Of a stretch of DNA of 64,000 bases, positions 47,992 through 57,319 are shown piece after piece. The translations under genes were made by a program, and so were the position numbers. The first letter of the stretch is position 1. Every line of letters begins with the position of its first letter. The DNA lies in the NCBI RefSeq assembly GCF_014645135.1, contig NZ_BMLH01000001.1, forward strand, positions 62,001 to 126,000, given 5' to 3'. Source of the stretch: Rheinheimera tangshanensis (lineage in GTDB: Bacteria; Pseudomonadota; Gammaproteobacteria; Enterobacterales; Alteromonadaceae). The notes under the pieces were generated by a model. It worked only from the letters and a program-made list of their open reading frames with translations. It was not told the DNA's origin and did no database searches.

Positions 47992-48900
47992 ATGACATTA
48001 AGTCCTGCACAAAAACTAGGTGGTGCTTTTGCCGCTGGTGCTTATACCTTATGGGGTATAGCGCCGCTTTATTTTAAACAAATCGACTTTGTGCCGGCGC
48101 AGGAGATCCTGATCCACCGTGTGGTCTGGTCTTTTGTATTGCTGGTGCTAATCGTCTTTGCCATGCAGCAATGGAGCAAAGTACAGCAGATCCTAGTTCA
48201 GCCTAAATTAGTTTTGGCGCTTTTGGGCACCTCGCTGATTTTAGGAGGGAACTGGGGTTTGTTTATCTGGGCTGTGAATAACCATCATATGCTCGATGCC
48301 AGTTTAGGTTATTACATCAACCCTTTGCTCAACGTGCTGCTGGGCATGTTCTTCCTCGGTGAGCGTTTGCGTAAGTTTCAGTGGATTGCATTATCACTGG
48401 CGGTGACGGGAGTGGTGATCCAACTGGTGACTTTTGGCTCTGTGCCCTGGATAGCTTTAACCTTAGCCAGTACTTTTGCATTGTACGGCTTATTTCGTAA
48501 AAAGCTGGCGATAGATGCCATTACCGGACTTTTTATTGAATCTTTATTATTACTGCCTCTGGCCTTGTATTACTGGTGGCAGTTTGCCGACAGCAGTGCA
48601 GCTGATTTTAGCCAAAATAGCTGGAGCTTAAACTTATGGCTGATGGCGGCAGGTTTTGTTACTACTGTGCCTTTGTTGCTGTTTATCGCTGCAGCTAAGC
48701 GGTTACAACTGTCGACTATGGGCTTTTTCCAGTACATAGGCCCAAGTTTTATGTTTGTGTTTGGCGTTTGGCTCTACAACGAAGCTTTAACCACGGCTAA
48801 GCTGGTGACTTTTGGTTTTATATGGCTGGCGCTGATAGTGTATTCGGTAGACGCTTATCTGGCGTTACGGAAAAGACCTGTAGTTCAAGTGATTGAATAA
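47992..48900 (+). CDS. rarD: RarD-type EamA family transporter, 302 aa
   Basis: Ten hydrophobic segments form two EamA repeats. The RarD-type start AAGAYTLWGIAPLYFK and the internal ALYGLFRKKLAIDAITGL fit the RarD branch of the DMT superfamily. I chose ATG 47992 with AAGGTGAT upstream; a GTG three codons earlier also exists. The substrate is not known for the family. The 3' end overlaps the convergent VOC gene by 16 bases. Confidence 0.9.
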   Translation: MTLSPAQKLGGAFAAGAYTLWGIAPLYFKQIDFVPAQEILIHRVVWSFVLLVLIVFAMQQWSKVQQILVQPKLVLALLGTSLILGGNWGLFIWAVNNHHMLDASLGYYINPLLNVLLGMFFLGERLRKFQWIALSLAVTGVVIQLVTFGSVPWIALTLASTFALYGLFRKKLAIDAITGLFIESLLLLPLALYYWWQFADSSAADFSQNSWSLNLWLMAAGFVTTVPLLLFIAAAKRLQLSTMGFFQYIGPSFMFVFGVWLYNEALTTAKLVTFGFIWLALIVYSVDAYLALRKRPVVQVIE

Positions 48901-49298
48901 GGCGGACCTTTTATTTCGATAGTATTGCCTTCAGGGTCCTGAATATAGATCGAAGGACCCTGACCTTCGGCACCATAACGAGATTCGACAGGCCCCGCCG
49001 TTACGCCTTGATGCTGAAAATACAACTGCAAAGCTTGTGGGTCAAAAGGCTCAATACGTAAACACAAATGGTCCATATTGTGACCCTCTATGCCTGGCGC
49101 TTCACCACCTTGTTGGCCCAGAGGTTGGTTGACTGGTACTAAGTCAATCAGGCTTAGACCTGCTCTTAATTGATATAAACCTAAGTCGGTTTCCTGCCGC
49201 TCCAGAGTGCAGCCCACTACCTGCTGATAAAAATCCAGCATCAACTGCAGGTTTTTCACCCTGAGCACCACATGGTCTATCTGCACAATACGAAACAT
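48885..49298 (-). CDS. VOC-family (glyoxalase-like) protein, 137 aa
   Basis: A single vicinal-oxygen-chelate domain with paired beta-alpha-beta modules: IDHVVLRVKNLQLMLDFY at the start, a central GHNMDHLCLRIEPF and closing IYIQDPEGNTIEIKG. The His in each DH motif and the Glu in TIEIKG are the likely metal ligands. Family members include glyoxalase I, dioxygenases and resistance proteins, so the reaction is unassigned. It converges with rarD and lies 38 bases before recG ends on the same strand. Confidence 0.88.
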   Translation of the reverse strand: MFRIVQIDHVVLRVKNLQLMLDFYQQVVGCTLERQETDLGLYQLRAGLSLIDLVPVNQPLGQQGGEAPGIEGHNMDHLCLRIEPFDPQALQLYFQHQGVTAGPVESRYGAEGQGPSIYIQDPEGNTIEIKGPPYSIT

Positions 49299-49336
49299 AA
49301 TCCGCTCCTTAATTGGCCTGGTCAGTATAAACAGGC

Positions 49337-51430
49337 TCAGGCTTGAGCATAGATCTCTTTAAAACCTAACCAACGACGTATAAGAGCAGCACAGTTCGGG
49401 TGATGCTGCTGCCATAATAGGGCGGCTGCTTGTTGGGCCGCAGGGATTAAATGAGCATCCCGGCTTAAATCGGCTATACGGTAGCTGACTTGTCCTGTTT
49501 GTTTGGTACCGAGTAGTTCACCCGGACCACGGATTTCTAAATCACGTTGTGCTATCACGAAACCATCATTGCTTTCCCTAAGCACTGATAAGCGGGCTTG
49601 AGCTGTGGCTGATAAAGGCGCGTGATACAGCAAAACACAATGGGAGACCGCGCTACCACGACCTACCCGGCCTCGTAGCTGGTGCAACTGAGCTAAACCT
49701 AAACGCTCGGGGTTTTCAATGATCATTAAACTGGCATTAGGCACGTCGACACCAACTTCAATCACAGTGGTCGCTACCAGTAAATCCAGCTCACCTGCTT
49801 TAAAATCAGCCATCACTTGCTGCTTTTCAGCGGCTTTTAGCCGGCCATGTACTAAGCCAATACGTAAGTCAGGCAGGGCGGCGGTCAGTTCCACTGCTGT
49901 CATTTCAGCAGCCTGGCATTGCAGTTGTTCCGACTCTTCAATCAAAGTACAAACCCAATAGGCCTGACGACCTTCATTTTGTACGGCCTGACGCACCCGT
50001 TCTGTCACCTCGGCACGCCGGCTATCAGGCAGCACCACAGTAGTGACAGGAGTGCGGCCCGGTGGCAGTTCATCTATCACAGAGGTATCTAAATCAGCAT
50101 AAGCCGTCATGGCTAAAGTGCGGGGGATAGGAGTGGCGGTCATCACCAACTGGTGCGGATAAAAGCCGGTGTCTGCGCCTTTTTCCCTTAGCTCCAGCCG
50201 CTGATGTACACCAAATCTGTGTTGCTCATCGATGATGACTAAAGCCAGTTGCTGAAATTGCACGTGCTGCTGAAACAAGGCATGAGTGCCAATTACCATT
50301 TGAGCTTCGCCGCTCTGAATGACAGAGAGCTGAAGCTGTTTTTGTTTGGCAGAAGCTTTACCCGCCAGCCAGGCAATCTGATAACCCAGAGGCTCCAGCC
50401 AGGCTTTGAAAGTGTTGGCATGCTGTTCTGCCAGCAGCTCTGTCGGGGCCATTAAGGCGACTTGAGCGCCACGGCTCAATACAGTCAAAGCCGATAGAGC
50501 TGCCACCAGCGTTTTACCAGAGCCTACATCCCCCTGGACCAAACGTAACATGGGTTCGGTTTGGCTTAAATCGTGGCGGATTTCGTTAATGACCCGCTGC
50601 TGGGCACCTGTTGGCGCAAAAGGCAAAGCCGCTAAAAACTTTTGATTCTGGGTTTCATCTACCACAAAACTGCGGCCTTGTTGTACCCGGCATTGCTGGC
50701 GTAATTGCAGCATCGACAACTGCTGCGCTACCAATTCTTCAAAAATCAGCCGTTGCTGTGCTGGATGTTGGCCTTGTTCCAGCAACTGTAAAGAGGCATC
50801 CGGAGGAGGTCTGTGCAGATAAAATAGTGCATCAGATAAAGACCAGCTGTTCTGACCCAGCACTGGTGCTAAATATTCGGTGGGACTGCTGCGCTGTAAT
50901 ACCTGTAACGCCGCGTCAGTTAAATTGCGCCAGCTATTTTGTTTTAGTCCTTCAGTGCTGGGATAAACCGGCGTCAGAGTTTCGGCTACATCCTGATTCA
51001 AACCATCTTTTACTACTTTGTATTCAGGATGCATCATCTCAAAACCACGCATGCCACGTTTGACTTCACCAAAAACTCGCAAGGTGACACCTGGTGTAAC
51101 GGCATTTTTCTGTGCGGCATTAAAATGGAAGAAACGTAAGGTTAGGTAACCTGAGCCATCCCGAATAGACACCAGCCAGCTACGTCTTTTACCAAAGGTA
51201 ATTTCACTGCTGATCACTTCACCCTGCACTGTGGCTGTTTGTTGTGGCCATAAGTCGGCTATAGGATAGAGACGGGTGCGGTCTTCGTAACGCAAAGGCA
51301 AGTGAAACAATAAATCCTGCACACTCTGAATACCCAGCTTGTGCAGCAGTTCACTGACTTTGGCGCCAACACCTTTCAGTTGGCTGACGGATAGACTATC
51401 CAGTGCTGTTACTGTCAAGAGAAAGACCAA
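49337..51430 (-). CDS. recG: ATP-dependent DNA helicase RecG, 697 aa
   Basis: RecG remodels stalled forks and branched DNA. The N-terminal wedge domain has LLFHLPLRYEDRTRLYP, helicase motif I is GDVGSGKT, motif II is IDEQH, and the C-terminal motifs VIEVGVDVPNASLMII and QLRGRVGRG are present. The start is uncertain: the frame opens at TTG 51430 with no clear ribosome site, and no ATG lies near; another TTG five codons later is an alternative. It is the last member of the gmk-rpoZ-spoT-ridA-recG group. Confidence 0.95.
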   Translation of the reverse strand: MVFLLTVTALDSLSVSQLKGVGAKVSELLHKLGIQSVQDLLFHLPLRYEDRTRLYPIADLWPQQTATVQGEVISSEITFGKRRSWLVSIRDGSGYLTLRFFHFNAAQKNAVTPGVTLRVFGEVKRGMRGFEMMHPEYKVVKDGLNQDVAETLTPVYPSTEGLKQNSWRNLTDAALQVLQRSSPTEYLAPVLGQNSWSLSDALFYLHRPPPDASLQLLEQGQHPAQQRLIFEELVAQQLSMLQLRQQCRVQQGRSFVVDETQNQKFLAALPFAPTGAQQRVINEIRHDLSQTEPMLRLVQGDVGSGKTLVAALSALTVLSRGAQVALMAPTELLAEQHANTFKAWLEPLGYQIAWLAGKASAKQKQLQLSVIQSGEAQMVIGTHALFQQHVQFQQLALVIIDEQHRFGVHQRLELREKGADTGFYPHQLVMTATPIPRTLAMTAYADLDTSVIDELPPGRTPVTTVVLPDSRRAEVTERVRQAVQNEGRQAYWVCTLIEESEQLQCQAAEMTAVELTAALPDLRIGLVHGRLKAAEKQQVMADFKAGELDLLVATTVIEVGVDVPNASLMIIENPERLGLAQLHQLRGRVGRGSAVSHCVLLYHAPLSATAQARLSVLRESNDGFVIAQRDLEIRGPGELLGTKQTGQVSYRIADLSRDAHLIPAAQQAAALLWQQHHPNCAALIRRWLGFKEIYAQA

Positions 51431-51504
51431 ACTAAGTGACTGATAGCAGACAGTTTAACCTGTGATCGTCACAGGGCATAGCCAGAGTTGAACATCAACT
51501 GCAT

Positions 51505-52314
51505 TTAAGGTTGCTTTTTAGGTCCGGACTCATCATCCGCCAGATAGGTAGGACCATGTTTGAGAGGATCGAAGGCATAGAGTTTTTTCACTGTACCATC
51601 CTGCACCATGGACTCAAGAGCTTGTTCGATACGGTCTTTTAATGCCAGATGTGGACTTTTTTTCGATAAGCCAATATTGATAAAACGTTTTTCTACCACT
51701 GAAAAATCAATAGGGGCGCGTTTGAACTGAAAATGCATCTCTTTGTGGTCTGCTATTACATCCAAAGAGCTTTGAGTGGGCACCACCAAGGCGTCGACCC
51801 GGCCACGTTGCAGCATTTCAAAACCAGTCTCTATGCTGTCAATCTCCACATGGCGTTTGGAGGTTTTAAGTACCAGCATCAGACCAGGGTGATAAGCGTA
51901 ATTGCGTACAGTCGCCAAACTGAGTGATTCCAGCTGACCAAAACTGAGAATAAGCCTTCTGTCGCTACTTTTCAGATACAGGGATTCAGGAATACGTTCG
52001 TTGTATGGCAGAAGGTGCATATACTCTGCCCGTTCTTCGGTAAAGTTCAGGTTACTCATTAAATCCGCTTCACCCGTCTGCATTTGGCGGAAGCAGCGGG
52101 CCGAAGGGGTTTTTGGACTGAATTTGAGCTGGAACCCGGCACGCCTGGCCAGTTCCTGCATTAAATCTACGGAGGGGCCGTAAGGAGCCTTGCCTGTTTC
52201 ATAGGCATGAAAACGTGAGAAATGATCCAGACACCAGGTTAAAACTGGTGTTTGTGCAGCGGTTGCCAGTCTGGGTAAAACCAACAACAAAATACAACAC
52301 AGGATCTTTGTCAC
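51505..52314 (-). CDS. periplasmic solute-binding-type protein (SBP_bac_3-like), 269 aa
   Basis: A signal peptide (CCILLLVLPRLATAA) leads a two-lobe type II periplasmic binding domain, seen in PYGPSVDLMQELARRAGF, GEADLMSNLNFTEERAEYM and LKDRIEQALESMVQDG. Such proteins without an ABC partner often act as sensory or orphan binding proteins; no transporter gene is beside it. The start is GTG. It sits between ridA and recG, where most relatives have no gene, so it looks inserted. The ligand is unknown. Confidence 0.85.
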   Translation of the reverse strand: MTKILCCILLLVLPRLATAAQTPVLTWCLDHFSRFHAYETGKAPYGPSVDLMQELARRAGFQLKFSPKTPSARCFRQMQTGEADLMSNLNFTEERAEYMHLLPYNERIPESLYLKSSDRRLILSFGQLESLSLATVRNYAYHPGLMLVLKTSKRHVEIDSIETGFEMLQRGRVDALVVPTQSSLDVIADHKEMHFQFKRAPIDFSVVEKRFINIGLSKKSPHLALKDRIEQALESMVQDGTVKKLYAFDPLKHGPTYLADDESGPKKQP

Positions 52315-52353
52315 TCAGTTCGCCTTATAGGACAGAAGCGGCCATTTTCCCTG

Positions 52354-52746
52354 TTAGTTGGTCGATGGCACTTCCATCACACCATCAATTTCTATTTGAG
52401 CGCCACGAGGTAAAGCGCTGACTTGCACTGCCGCACGGGCTGGGTAAGGTGCGCTAAAATGCTTGCTCATAATCTCATTTACGGTAGCGAAGTTAGACAG
52501 ATCAGTCAGGAAAATATTCACCTTCACCATATCATTTAAACTGCCTCCAGCGGCCTGACAAACAGCGGTCAGGTTTTCAAATACCTGCTGCGTTTGTTCG
52601 GCGAAGTTTTCAGACACCATTTGCATGGTGGCAGGTACTAAAGGGATCTGACCAGATAAATACACTGTAGTGCCAATTTTCACGGCCTGGCTATAAGTGC
52701 CAATTGCCGCAGGAGCTTTATCTGTACTGATGATCACTTTTGACAT
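52354..52746 (-). CDS. ridA: RidA family enamine/imine deaminase, 130 aa
   Basis: RidA hydrolyses reactive 2-aminoacrylate-type imines released by PLP enzymes. The family features are [14 protein letters not shown], a central [19 protein letters not shown] and the closing [20 protein letters not shown] with the catalytic Arg. The length is standard. It follows spoT by five bases with an AAGGAAAT ribosome site, as part of the gmk-rpoZ-spoT group. Confidence 0.94.
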   Translation of the reverse strand: MSKVIISTDKAPAAIGTYSQAVKIGTTVYLSGQIPLVPATMQMVSENFAEQTQQVFENLTAVCQAAGGSLNDMVKVNIFLTDLSNFATVNEIMSKHFSAPYPARAAVQVSALPRGAQIEIDGVMEVPSTN

Positions 52747-52751
52747 AATAC

Positions 52752-54875
52752 TTATTTCCTTCTGTAAACTTTGAGCACTTCAGGCAATACGCGGATTTTG
52801 CGCATGACGTTGGCTAAATTAATACGGTCACGCACAGACAAGGTGATTTTAATCACGTATTCGCCTGTGTCTCTGTCGTCCGTCGACAGGTCCTGAATAT
52901 TGGAATCCTGTGAGGCTATCACTGTCGTCAGTTTAGCCAGTACACCGGGTTGGTTAACTATGAAAACCCTGATATCACATAAAAACTGTTTATCGCCGGT
53001 TTTATCCCATTTCACCGGGAAGTATTTACCCGGCTCTTTTTCCCAGCCACGAATATTACGACACTCTACACGATGCACGTTCAACCCTTTACCTGGTGTG
53101 GCGTTGGCGGCAATTTCGTCACCCGGAATAGGGCGGCAACATTTGGCGAAGGTCAGTAACATACCTTCAGAGCCAATGATAAAAGCTTTGGTTTTTTGGT
53201 TGGCCGGATTTTCCGCTGGCAAAGCTTCTTCACCGGATTCAAAACCACCCAACAGGCGACGAGCTACGGCAATAGGTAACTGGTTACCTAAACCAATTTC
53301 GACCAGCAATTCGTCCAGCGACTTCTGGGTGGTACTTTGCAAGACCTGCTCAATACGCTCAGGTGGAATTGATTCGAGTTTGACGTCACCCAAAGCTGAG
53401 GTCAGTAAACGTCGACCTAAACCCACAGCTTCGCTGAGTTGTTGTTTTTTCAGATAGTTACGAATACCCAAAATAGCACGACTGGTGACAACATGGTTCA
53501 GCCAGTTGGCATTAGGTTTACCACCAGAGCTGGTGATTATTTCTACCGTCTGGCCAGTTTCCAGTGGTTTATTCAGTGGATAAGGTTTGCGATCGACTCG
53601 TGCGCCGACACAGGTATTACCTATATCAGTATGCACCGTATAGGCAAAATCTACCGCATTGGCACCAATAGGCAACTCCACAATCTTGCCTTTAGGGCTA
53701 AAGACATAAAGCTCGTCCGGATAGAGCTCAGATTTTACATTTTCGACAAATTCGTAGGTATTGCCCGAGCTTTGTTGTAGTTCCAGCAAGCTTTGCATCC
53801 AGCGCTGAGCACGGATTTGCGCTGTGGTATTTTTATTTTCGCCAGTACCTTTGTAGGACCAGTGTGCTGCAATCCCTTTGTCAGCCATTTCATCCATTTC
53901 ACGGGTGCGCATCTGAATTTCCACCGGAATACCGTGTGGACCTATCAGGGATGTATGTAGGGACTGATAACCGTTTTGTTTGGGAATGGCGATATAGTCT
54001 TTAAAACGGCTTTCTATTGGCTTAAACAAGTTATGGACCACGCCAAGGACGCGATAACAGTTGTCTATGCTATTGATAATGACTCTAAAGCCGTAAATAT
54101 CCATCACATCGTTAAACATCAGCTCTTTGCTTTTCATTTTACGATAGATGCTATACAGATGTTTTTCACGACCAGCGACTTCGGCTTCTATACCGGCGGC
54201 TTTAATACGCTGTTCGATTTCGGACTGGATTTTTTCAATAATTTCTTTACGGTTGCCACGGGCCTGTTTGACTGCAGTTTCTAAAGCGCGATAGCGCATT
54301 GGGTATAAAGCGCGGAAGCCCCAGTTTTCCAGCTCGTTTTTAATATTGTGGATACCTAACCTGTTGGCGATAGGAGCGTACAGCTCTAAAGTTTCTCTGG
54401 CAATACGACGGCGTTTTTCTGGTTTGAGTGCACCTATGGTGCGCATATTATGAGTGCGGTCGGCCAGTTTAATTAAAATAACGCGGATATCCTGCGTCAT
54501 CGCCATAAACATTTTTTGCAGATTAGTAACTTCGAACTCTTTGATATCTTTGAATTTTACTTTATCGAGTTTACTGACGCCCTGTACCAGTTCGGCCACA
54601 GTTTCACCAAACATCCGGCTTAAATCGTCTTTGCTGACGGGGGTGTCTTCAATCACATCATGCAGTAAGGCCGCCATTAAGGTTTCGTAATCCATCCGCA
54701 TTTCGGCGAGGATACTGGTGACTGCTACAGGATGAGTAATATAAGGTTCGCCACTGGAGCGAATTTGGGGCGCATGAGCGTCGCGGGCTACAATATAAGC
54801 CTGTTGTACCAGAGCAACCTGCTCAGGTGGCAGGTAAGCGCTGATTTGATTTTTCAGGCCTTCAAACAAATACAT
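52752..54875 (-). CDS. spoT: bifunctional (p)ppGpp synthase/hydrolase SpoT, 707 aa
   Basis: The HD hydrolase domain keeps its His-Asp pair ([10 protein letters not shown]), the synthetase domain has [12 protein letters not shown] and [18 protein letters not shown], then come TGS ([20 protein letters not shown]) and ACT domains. All this supports a bifunctional enzyme that makes and degrades the alarmone. I chose ATG 54875, which follows GGGGAG and matches the family start MYLFEGLK; a longer frame to 54947 is not supported. It lies between rpoZ and ridA. Confidence 0.96.
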   Translation of the reverse strand: MYLFEGLKNQISAYLPPEQVALVQQAYIVARDAHAPQIRSSGEPYITHPVAVTSILAEMRMDYETLMAALLHDVIEDTPVSKDDLSRMFGETVAELVQGVSKLDKVKFKDIKEFEVTNLQKMFMAMTQDIRVILIKLADRTHNMRTIGALKPEKRRRIARETLELYAPIANRLGIHNIKNELENWGFRALYPMRYRALETAVKQARGNRKEIIEKIQSEIEQRIKAAGIEAEVAGREKHLYSIYRKMKSKELMFNDVMDIYGFRVIINSIDNCYRVLGVVHNLFKPIESRFKDYIAIPKQNGYQSLHTSLIGPHGIPVEIQMRTREMDEMADKGIAAHWSYKGTGENKNTTAQIRAQRWMQSLLELQQSSGNTYEFVENVKSELYPDELYVFSPKGKIVELPIGANAVDFAYTVHTDIGNTCVGARVDRKPYPLNKPLETGQTVEIITSSGGKPNANWLNHVVTSRAILGIRNYLKKQQLSEAVGLGRRLLTSALGDVKLESIPPERIEQVLQSTTQKSLDELLVEIGLGNQLPIAVARRLLGGFESGEEALPAENPANQKTKAFIIGSEGMLLTFAKCCRPIPGDEIAANATPGKGLNVHRVECRNIRGWEKEPGKYFPVKWDKTGDKQFLCDIRVFIVNQPGVLAKLTTVIASQDSNIQDLSTDDRDTGEYVIKITLSVRDRINLANVMRKIRVLPEVLKVYRRK

Positions 54876-54982
54876 CCGAAACTCCCCAATACGCACAACG
54901 CTTTGGCGTGTTCCTTTGAATATACGTGGATTTCGAGCTATTGCCAACGGCCGGATACCGTTGGCACAGGAAGGAACTCAGA

Positions 54983-55258
54983 TTATTCGTCAGAACCAAT
55001 AATTGCAGCAACTGCAGCCATTTCTGAAGCTTCTTGCTGTAACTGTTCACGACGTTCCTGCTGGTCCAGAATGCTGTTGGTGATAAAACCTTTTTCTATT
55101 TCACGTAAAGCAACCACAGTAGACTTATCGTTTTCCGGGTCAACCATAGCTTCTTTGCCTTCAACAGCCAGTTGACGGGCACGACGTGAGGCCACCAGAA
55201 TTAAATCAAAGCGGTTACCAATTTTATTTACTGCATCTTCAACTGTTACGCGAGCCAT
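54983..55258 (-). CDS. rpoZ: RNA polymerase omega subunit, 91 aa
   Basis: The sequence [19 protein letters not shown] and [13 protein letters not shown] is the classic omega start and core. Omega helps assemble the beta-prime subunit and, in E. coli, forms a ppGpp site, which fits its place beside spoT. The length is normal and the tail is acidic. It is 48 bases after gmk and about 107 bases before spoT. Confidence 0.97.
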   Translation of the reverse strand: MARVTVEDAVNKIGNRFDLILVASRRARQLAVEGKEAMVDPENDKSTVVALREIEKGFITNSILDQQERREQLQQEASEMAAVAAIIGSDE

Positions 55259-55306
55259 CTGCCACTCCGGTTAATCTGGGTCTGAATAAAGACCGCATAG
55301 TCTACT

Positions 55307-55939
55307 CTATTTCGTTTCGTTCGCCAACAGGCCAGAAAGTAACTTCTGTTGCCGTATCGCCTGCTTCTGCTGTTTTAAGCGCTGGCTCCGGATAATGCCG
55401 GAAAATTGCTGTACCGCCAGCTCCAGATCATCATTCACCACCCAATAGTCATATTCATTGGCATGGCTGATTTCGTCGCGGGCTTTGGCCATACGACCCG
55501 CTATCACTTCAGCGCTATCCTGACCACGTTGATTCAAGCGTTGCTCTAACGCCCCGACACTGGGTGGCAGAATAAAAATACTGGTGACAAAAGGCAGTTG
55601 CTGTTTGATCTGGCGGGCACCCTGCCAGTCGATATCCAGAAATACATCTATGCCTTGCGCCAGCTTATCGGCCAGGGCTGCTTTGGATGTACCGTAGTAA
55701 TTGCCAAAAACTTCAGCCCACTCGATAAACTGATCCTCTGCAATCAATTGTTTAAAGCTGGATACGTCGGTGAAATGATACTGCACACCGTCAGTCTCGC
55801 CCGGACGCGGTGAGCGGGTGGTGTGGGAGACACTCAACTGCATATCGGCATCTTGCTTTAAAAGTGCATTAATCAGCGTGGATTTTCCCGCTCCGCTGGG
55901 TGCTGAAATAATAAATAAGTTACCTAATAAGTCCTGCAT
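55307..55939 (-). CDS. gmk: guanylate kinase, 210 aa
   Basis: The enzyme phosphorylates GMP to GDP. The P-loop is [12 protein letters not shown] and the GMP site is [11 protein letters not shown], followed by the lid region and [12 protein letters not shown] chose ATG 55939, with AAGGTGAG at 6 bases; a TTG seven codons upstream is less likely. It is the first gene of the group leading to recG. Confidence 0.96.
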   Translation of the reverse strand: MQDLLGNLFIISAPSGAGKSTLINALLKQDADMQLSVSHTTRSPRPGETDGVQYHFTDVSSFKQLIAEDQFIEWAEVFGNYYGTSKAALADKLAQGIDVFLDIDWQGARQIKQQLPFVTSIFILPPSVGALEQRLNQRGQDSAEVIAGRMAKARDEISHANEYDYWVVNDDLELAVQQFSGIIRSQRLKQQKQAIRQQKLLSGLLANETK

Positions 55940-55970
55940 GCCGCTCACCTTCACAATCAAAAGGCGATTT

Positions 55971-56004
55971 TAGCCTTGTCAGCCTCTTGCTGCAAACAAG
56001 GCTA
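55971..56004 (-). terminator. hairpin between the hotdog gene and gmk
   Basis: TAGCCTTGT (55971-55979) and ACAAGGCTA (55996-56004) form a perfect 9-bp stem. No strong T run follows on either strand, so it could terminate the hotdog gene weakly or stabilise an mRNA end. It marks the boundary of the gmk operon. Confidence 0.4.
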
Positions 56005-56011
56005 AGCAGAG

Positions 56012-56491
56012 TTAAGACTTCTTTTTCGCTTTGACGGACAAAGTTAAGGTGAATTTGGCCATTAATTCGTCACCATGCAAGGAAGGGCAGGTCACATCAA
56101 TAGTGACGGCCTGGTTGATGCGCTCACCTGTATCCAAAGATTGCTGAATCATCTGATCGATCAGAGCACCGTCGTTACTGGTGAAATGCACTGCGGCCTC
56201 AGGTCGTTTTAAAAACTCACCCTGCACGTCTTTAAAAGCAAAATGAATATTCAGTTTTTTCTGTCGCGCCTTGTAAAAGACTAAAAAAGCACCGGCTAAA
56301 TCGGCACCTATAGCCAGAGCACCAAAATAAATACTGCCTAAATGGTTTTTAGTATGACGATGGTGTGGCATACGGATCACAGTGCGCTCGTCTGTTAATT
56401 CCAGAATTTTTGGTTTGCAAAAACCTATCAGCGGAATATAACGACATCCAAACCACCAGAGTTGTAAGTTGGCTTTAGTTAAGGCGTTCAT
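56012..56491 (-). CDS. DUF4442-like hotdog-fold protein, 159 aa
   Basis: The sequence shows a hotdog-type central region (NHLGSIYFGALAIGADLAGA) and strands INQAVTIDVTCPS and KFTLTLSVKAKKKS at the end, as in DUF4442/YiiD C-terminal thioesterase-like proteins. There is no signal peptide. The ATG at 56491 begins MNALTKANLQLWWFG. It is a single gene on the same strand as gmk. An acyl-CoA or fatty-acyl role is inferred from the fold. Confidence 0.8.
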   Translation of the reverse strand: MNALTKANLQLWWFGCRYIPLIGFCKPKILELTDERTVIRMPHHRHTKNHLGSIYFGALAIGADLAGAFLVFYKARQKKLNIHFAFKDVQGEFLKRPEAAVHFTSNDGALIDQMIQQSLDTGERINQAVTIDVTCPSLHGDELMAKFTLTLSVKAKKKS

Positions 56492-56527
56492 AAATAGAGG
56501 CTCCAGAATTCAACTGGTCGGAGCTTA

Positions 56528-57037
56528 TCACTCTGGTTGCGATAGTGCGAGTTTTTGCTGCCATTGTCGCTCAAAATTCGCTTTCGCTTGTTGGCGCTGT
56601 TCCACGCACCAGACCATTTGTCTGCTGTCTCTTACACCAAAACATTGTTTAGGTTCGGAATAATACTCCAGCCAGGCTTGTAGTTTTTTACCCTGATAAG
56701 GAGCTTTCACTGAGACCGAGCTGACATAAAGCTCTGGGCCTTTGGCGATAGCAGCCAATGGATCTTTAGTCGTGTTCAGTGTGGCCGTCTTTTTCACTTT
56801 TGGCTTTTTTTGAGCTGAGGCTAAGACAGGTTGCTGGCAAAACTGGTCCAGCTGTTTTTCCAGCAGACGTTGCTCTTGGCTCAGTGGTTTTGCTTCTTTT
56901 ACGCTATAACCTGAACTAATTTTTTGTTCGAGTTGTTGCAGTTTTTTTGCGGTTTTATCGCACTCTGTAACTTGCCATTGCTGTTGTGCCAGTATAGAAA
57001 AACTAGAACAGAGCAAAATAGTGAAAAGCGGTTTCAT
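56528..57037 (-). CDS. exported protein of unknown function, 169 aa
   Basis: A signal peptide (LFTILLCSSFSILA) precedes a Gln/Lys-rich, largely helical mature part with paired cysteines (ECDKTAKKLQQLEQK, QFCQQ, KQCFGVRD, VWCVEQ). Coiled-coil-like heptads are likely in 25-70. It somewhat resembles small DUF1090-type periplasmic proteins, but I cannot confirm this. No neighbour explains its role; 36 bases separate it from the hotdog gene downstream. Confidence 0.7.
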   Translation of the reverse strand: MKPLFTILLCSSFSILAQQQWQVTECDKTAKKLQQLEQKISSGYSVKEAKPLSQEQRLLEKQLDQFCQQPVLASAQKKPKVKKTATLNTTKDPLAAIAKGPELYVSSVSVKAPYQGKKLQAWLEYYSEPKQCFGVRDSRQMVWCVEQRQQAKANFERQWQQKLALSQPE

Positions 57038-57194
57038 CCTGAACTCCGCCTGTTAATAAATGGTTAAATAACTATAGCGGATCTTTTTCTTTTTTACAGC
57101 GCAGACAAGACCGCTGTATAACAATCTTCTGCTGGTCTGTTTTTTTTTGCGCCTGAACGCATTGACTGATCCTTTGTAAAATCCAAATCGTTTA

Positions 57195-57211
57195 GTTGAG
57201 CAGAACTCAAC
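57195..57211. promoter_or_regulatory. short palindrome upstream of the RND efflux operon
   Basis: GTTGAG (57195-57200) and CTCAAC (57206-57211) flank CAGAA, about 110 bases before the adaptor gene start. It may be a regulator site, but it is short and could be chance. The rest of the 57038-57319 gap shows no other clear signal. Confidence 0.25.
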
Positions 57212-57319
57212 AAAATCGTGATTTAACACCAGAAGCAGTGCTGTCATTTTAGCTGCTATTCGTTATGCTAAGTGGCCCAAACAGGCTGTTTTTACTTAAA
57301 AATACAACGGAGTTTTTGT

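Noticed and set aside
52900-53457. 185-codon open frame antisense to spoT
   Set aside because: It mirrors a conserved coding region of spoT and its translation shows no recognisable protein features.
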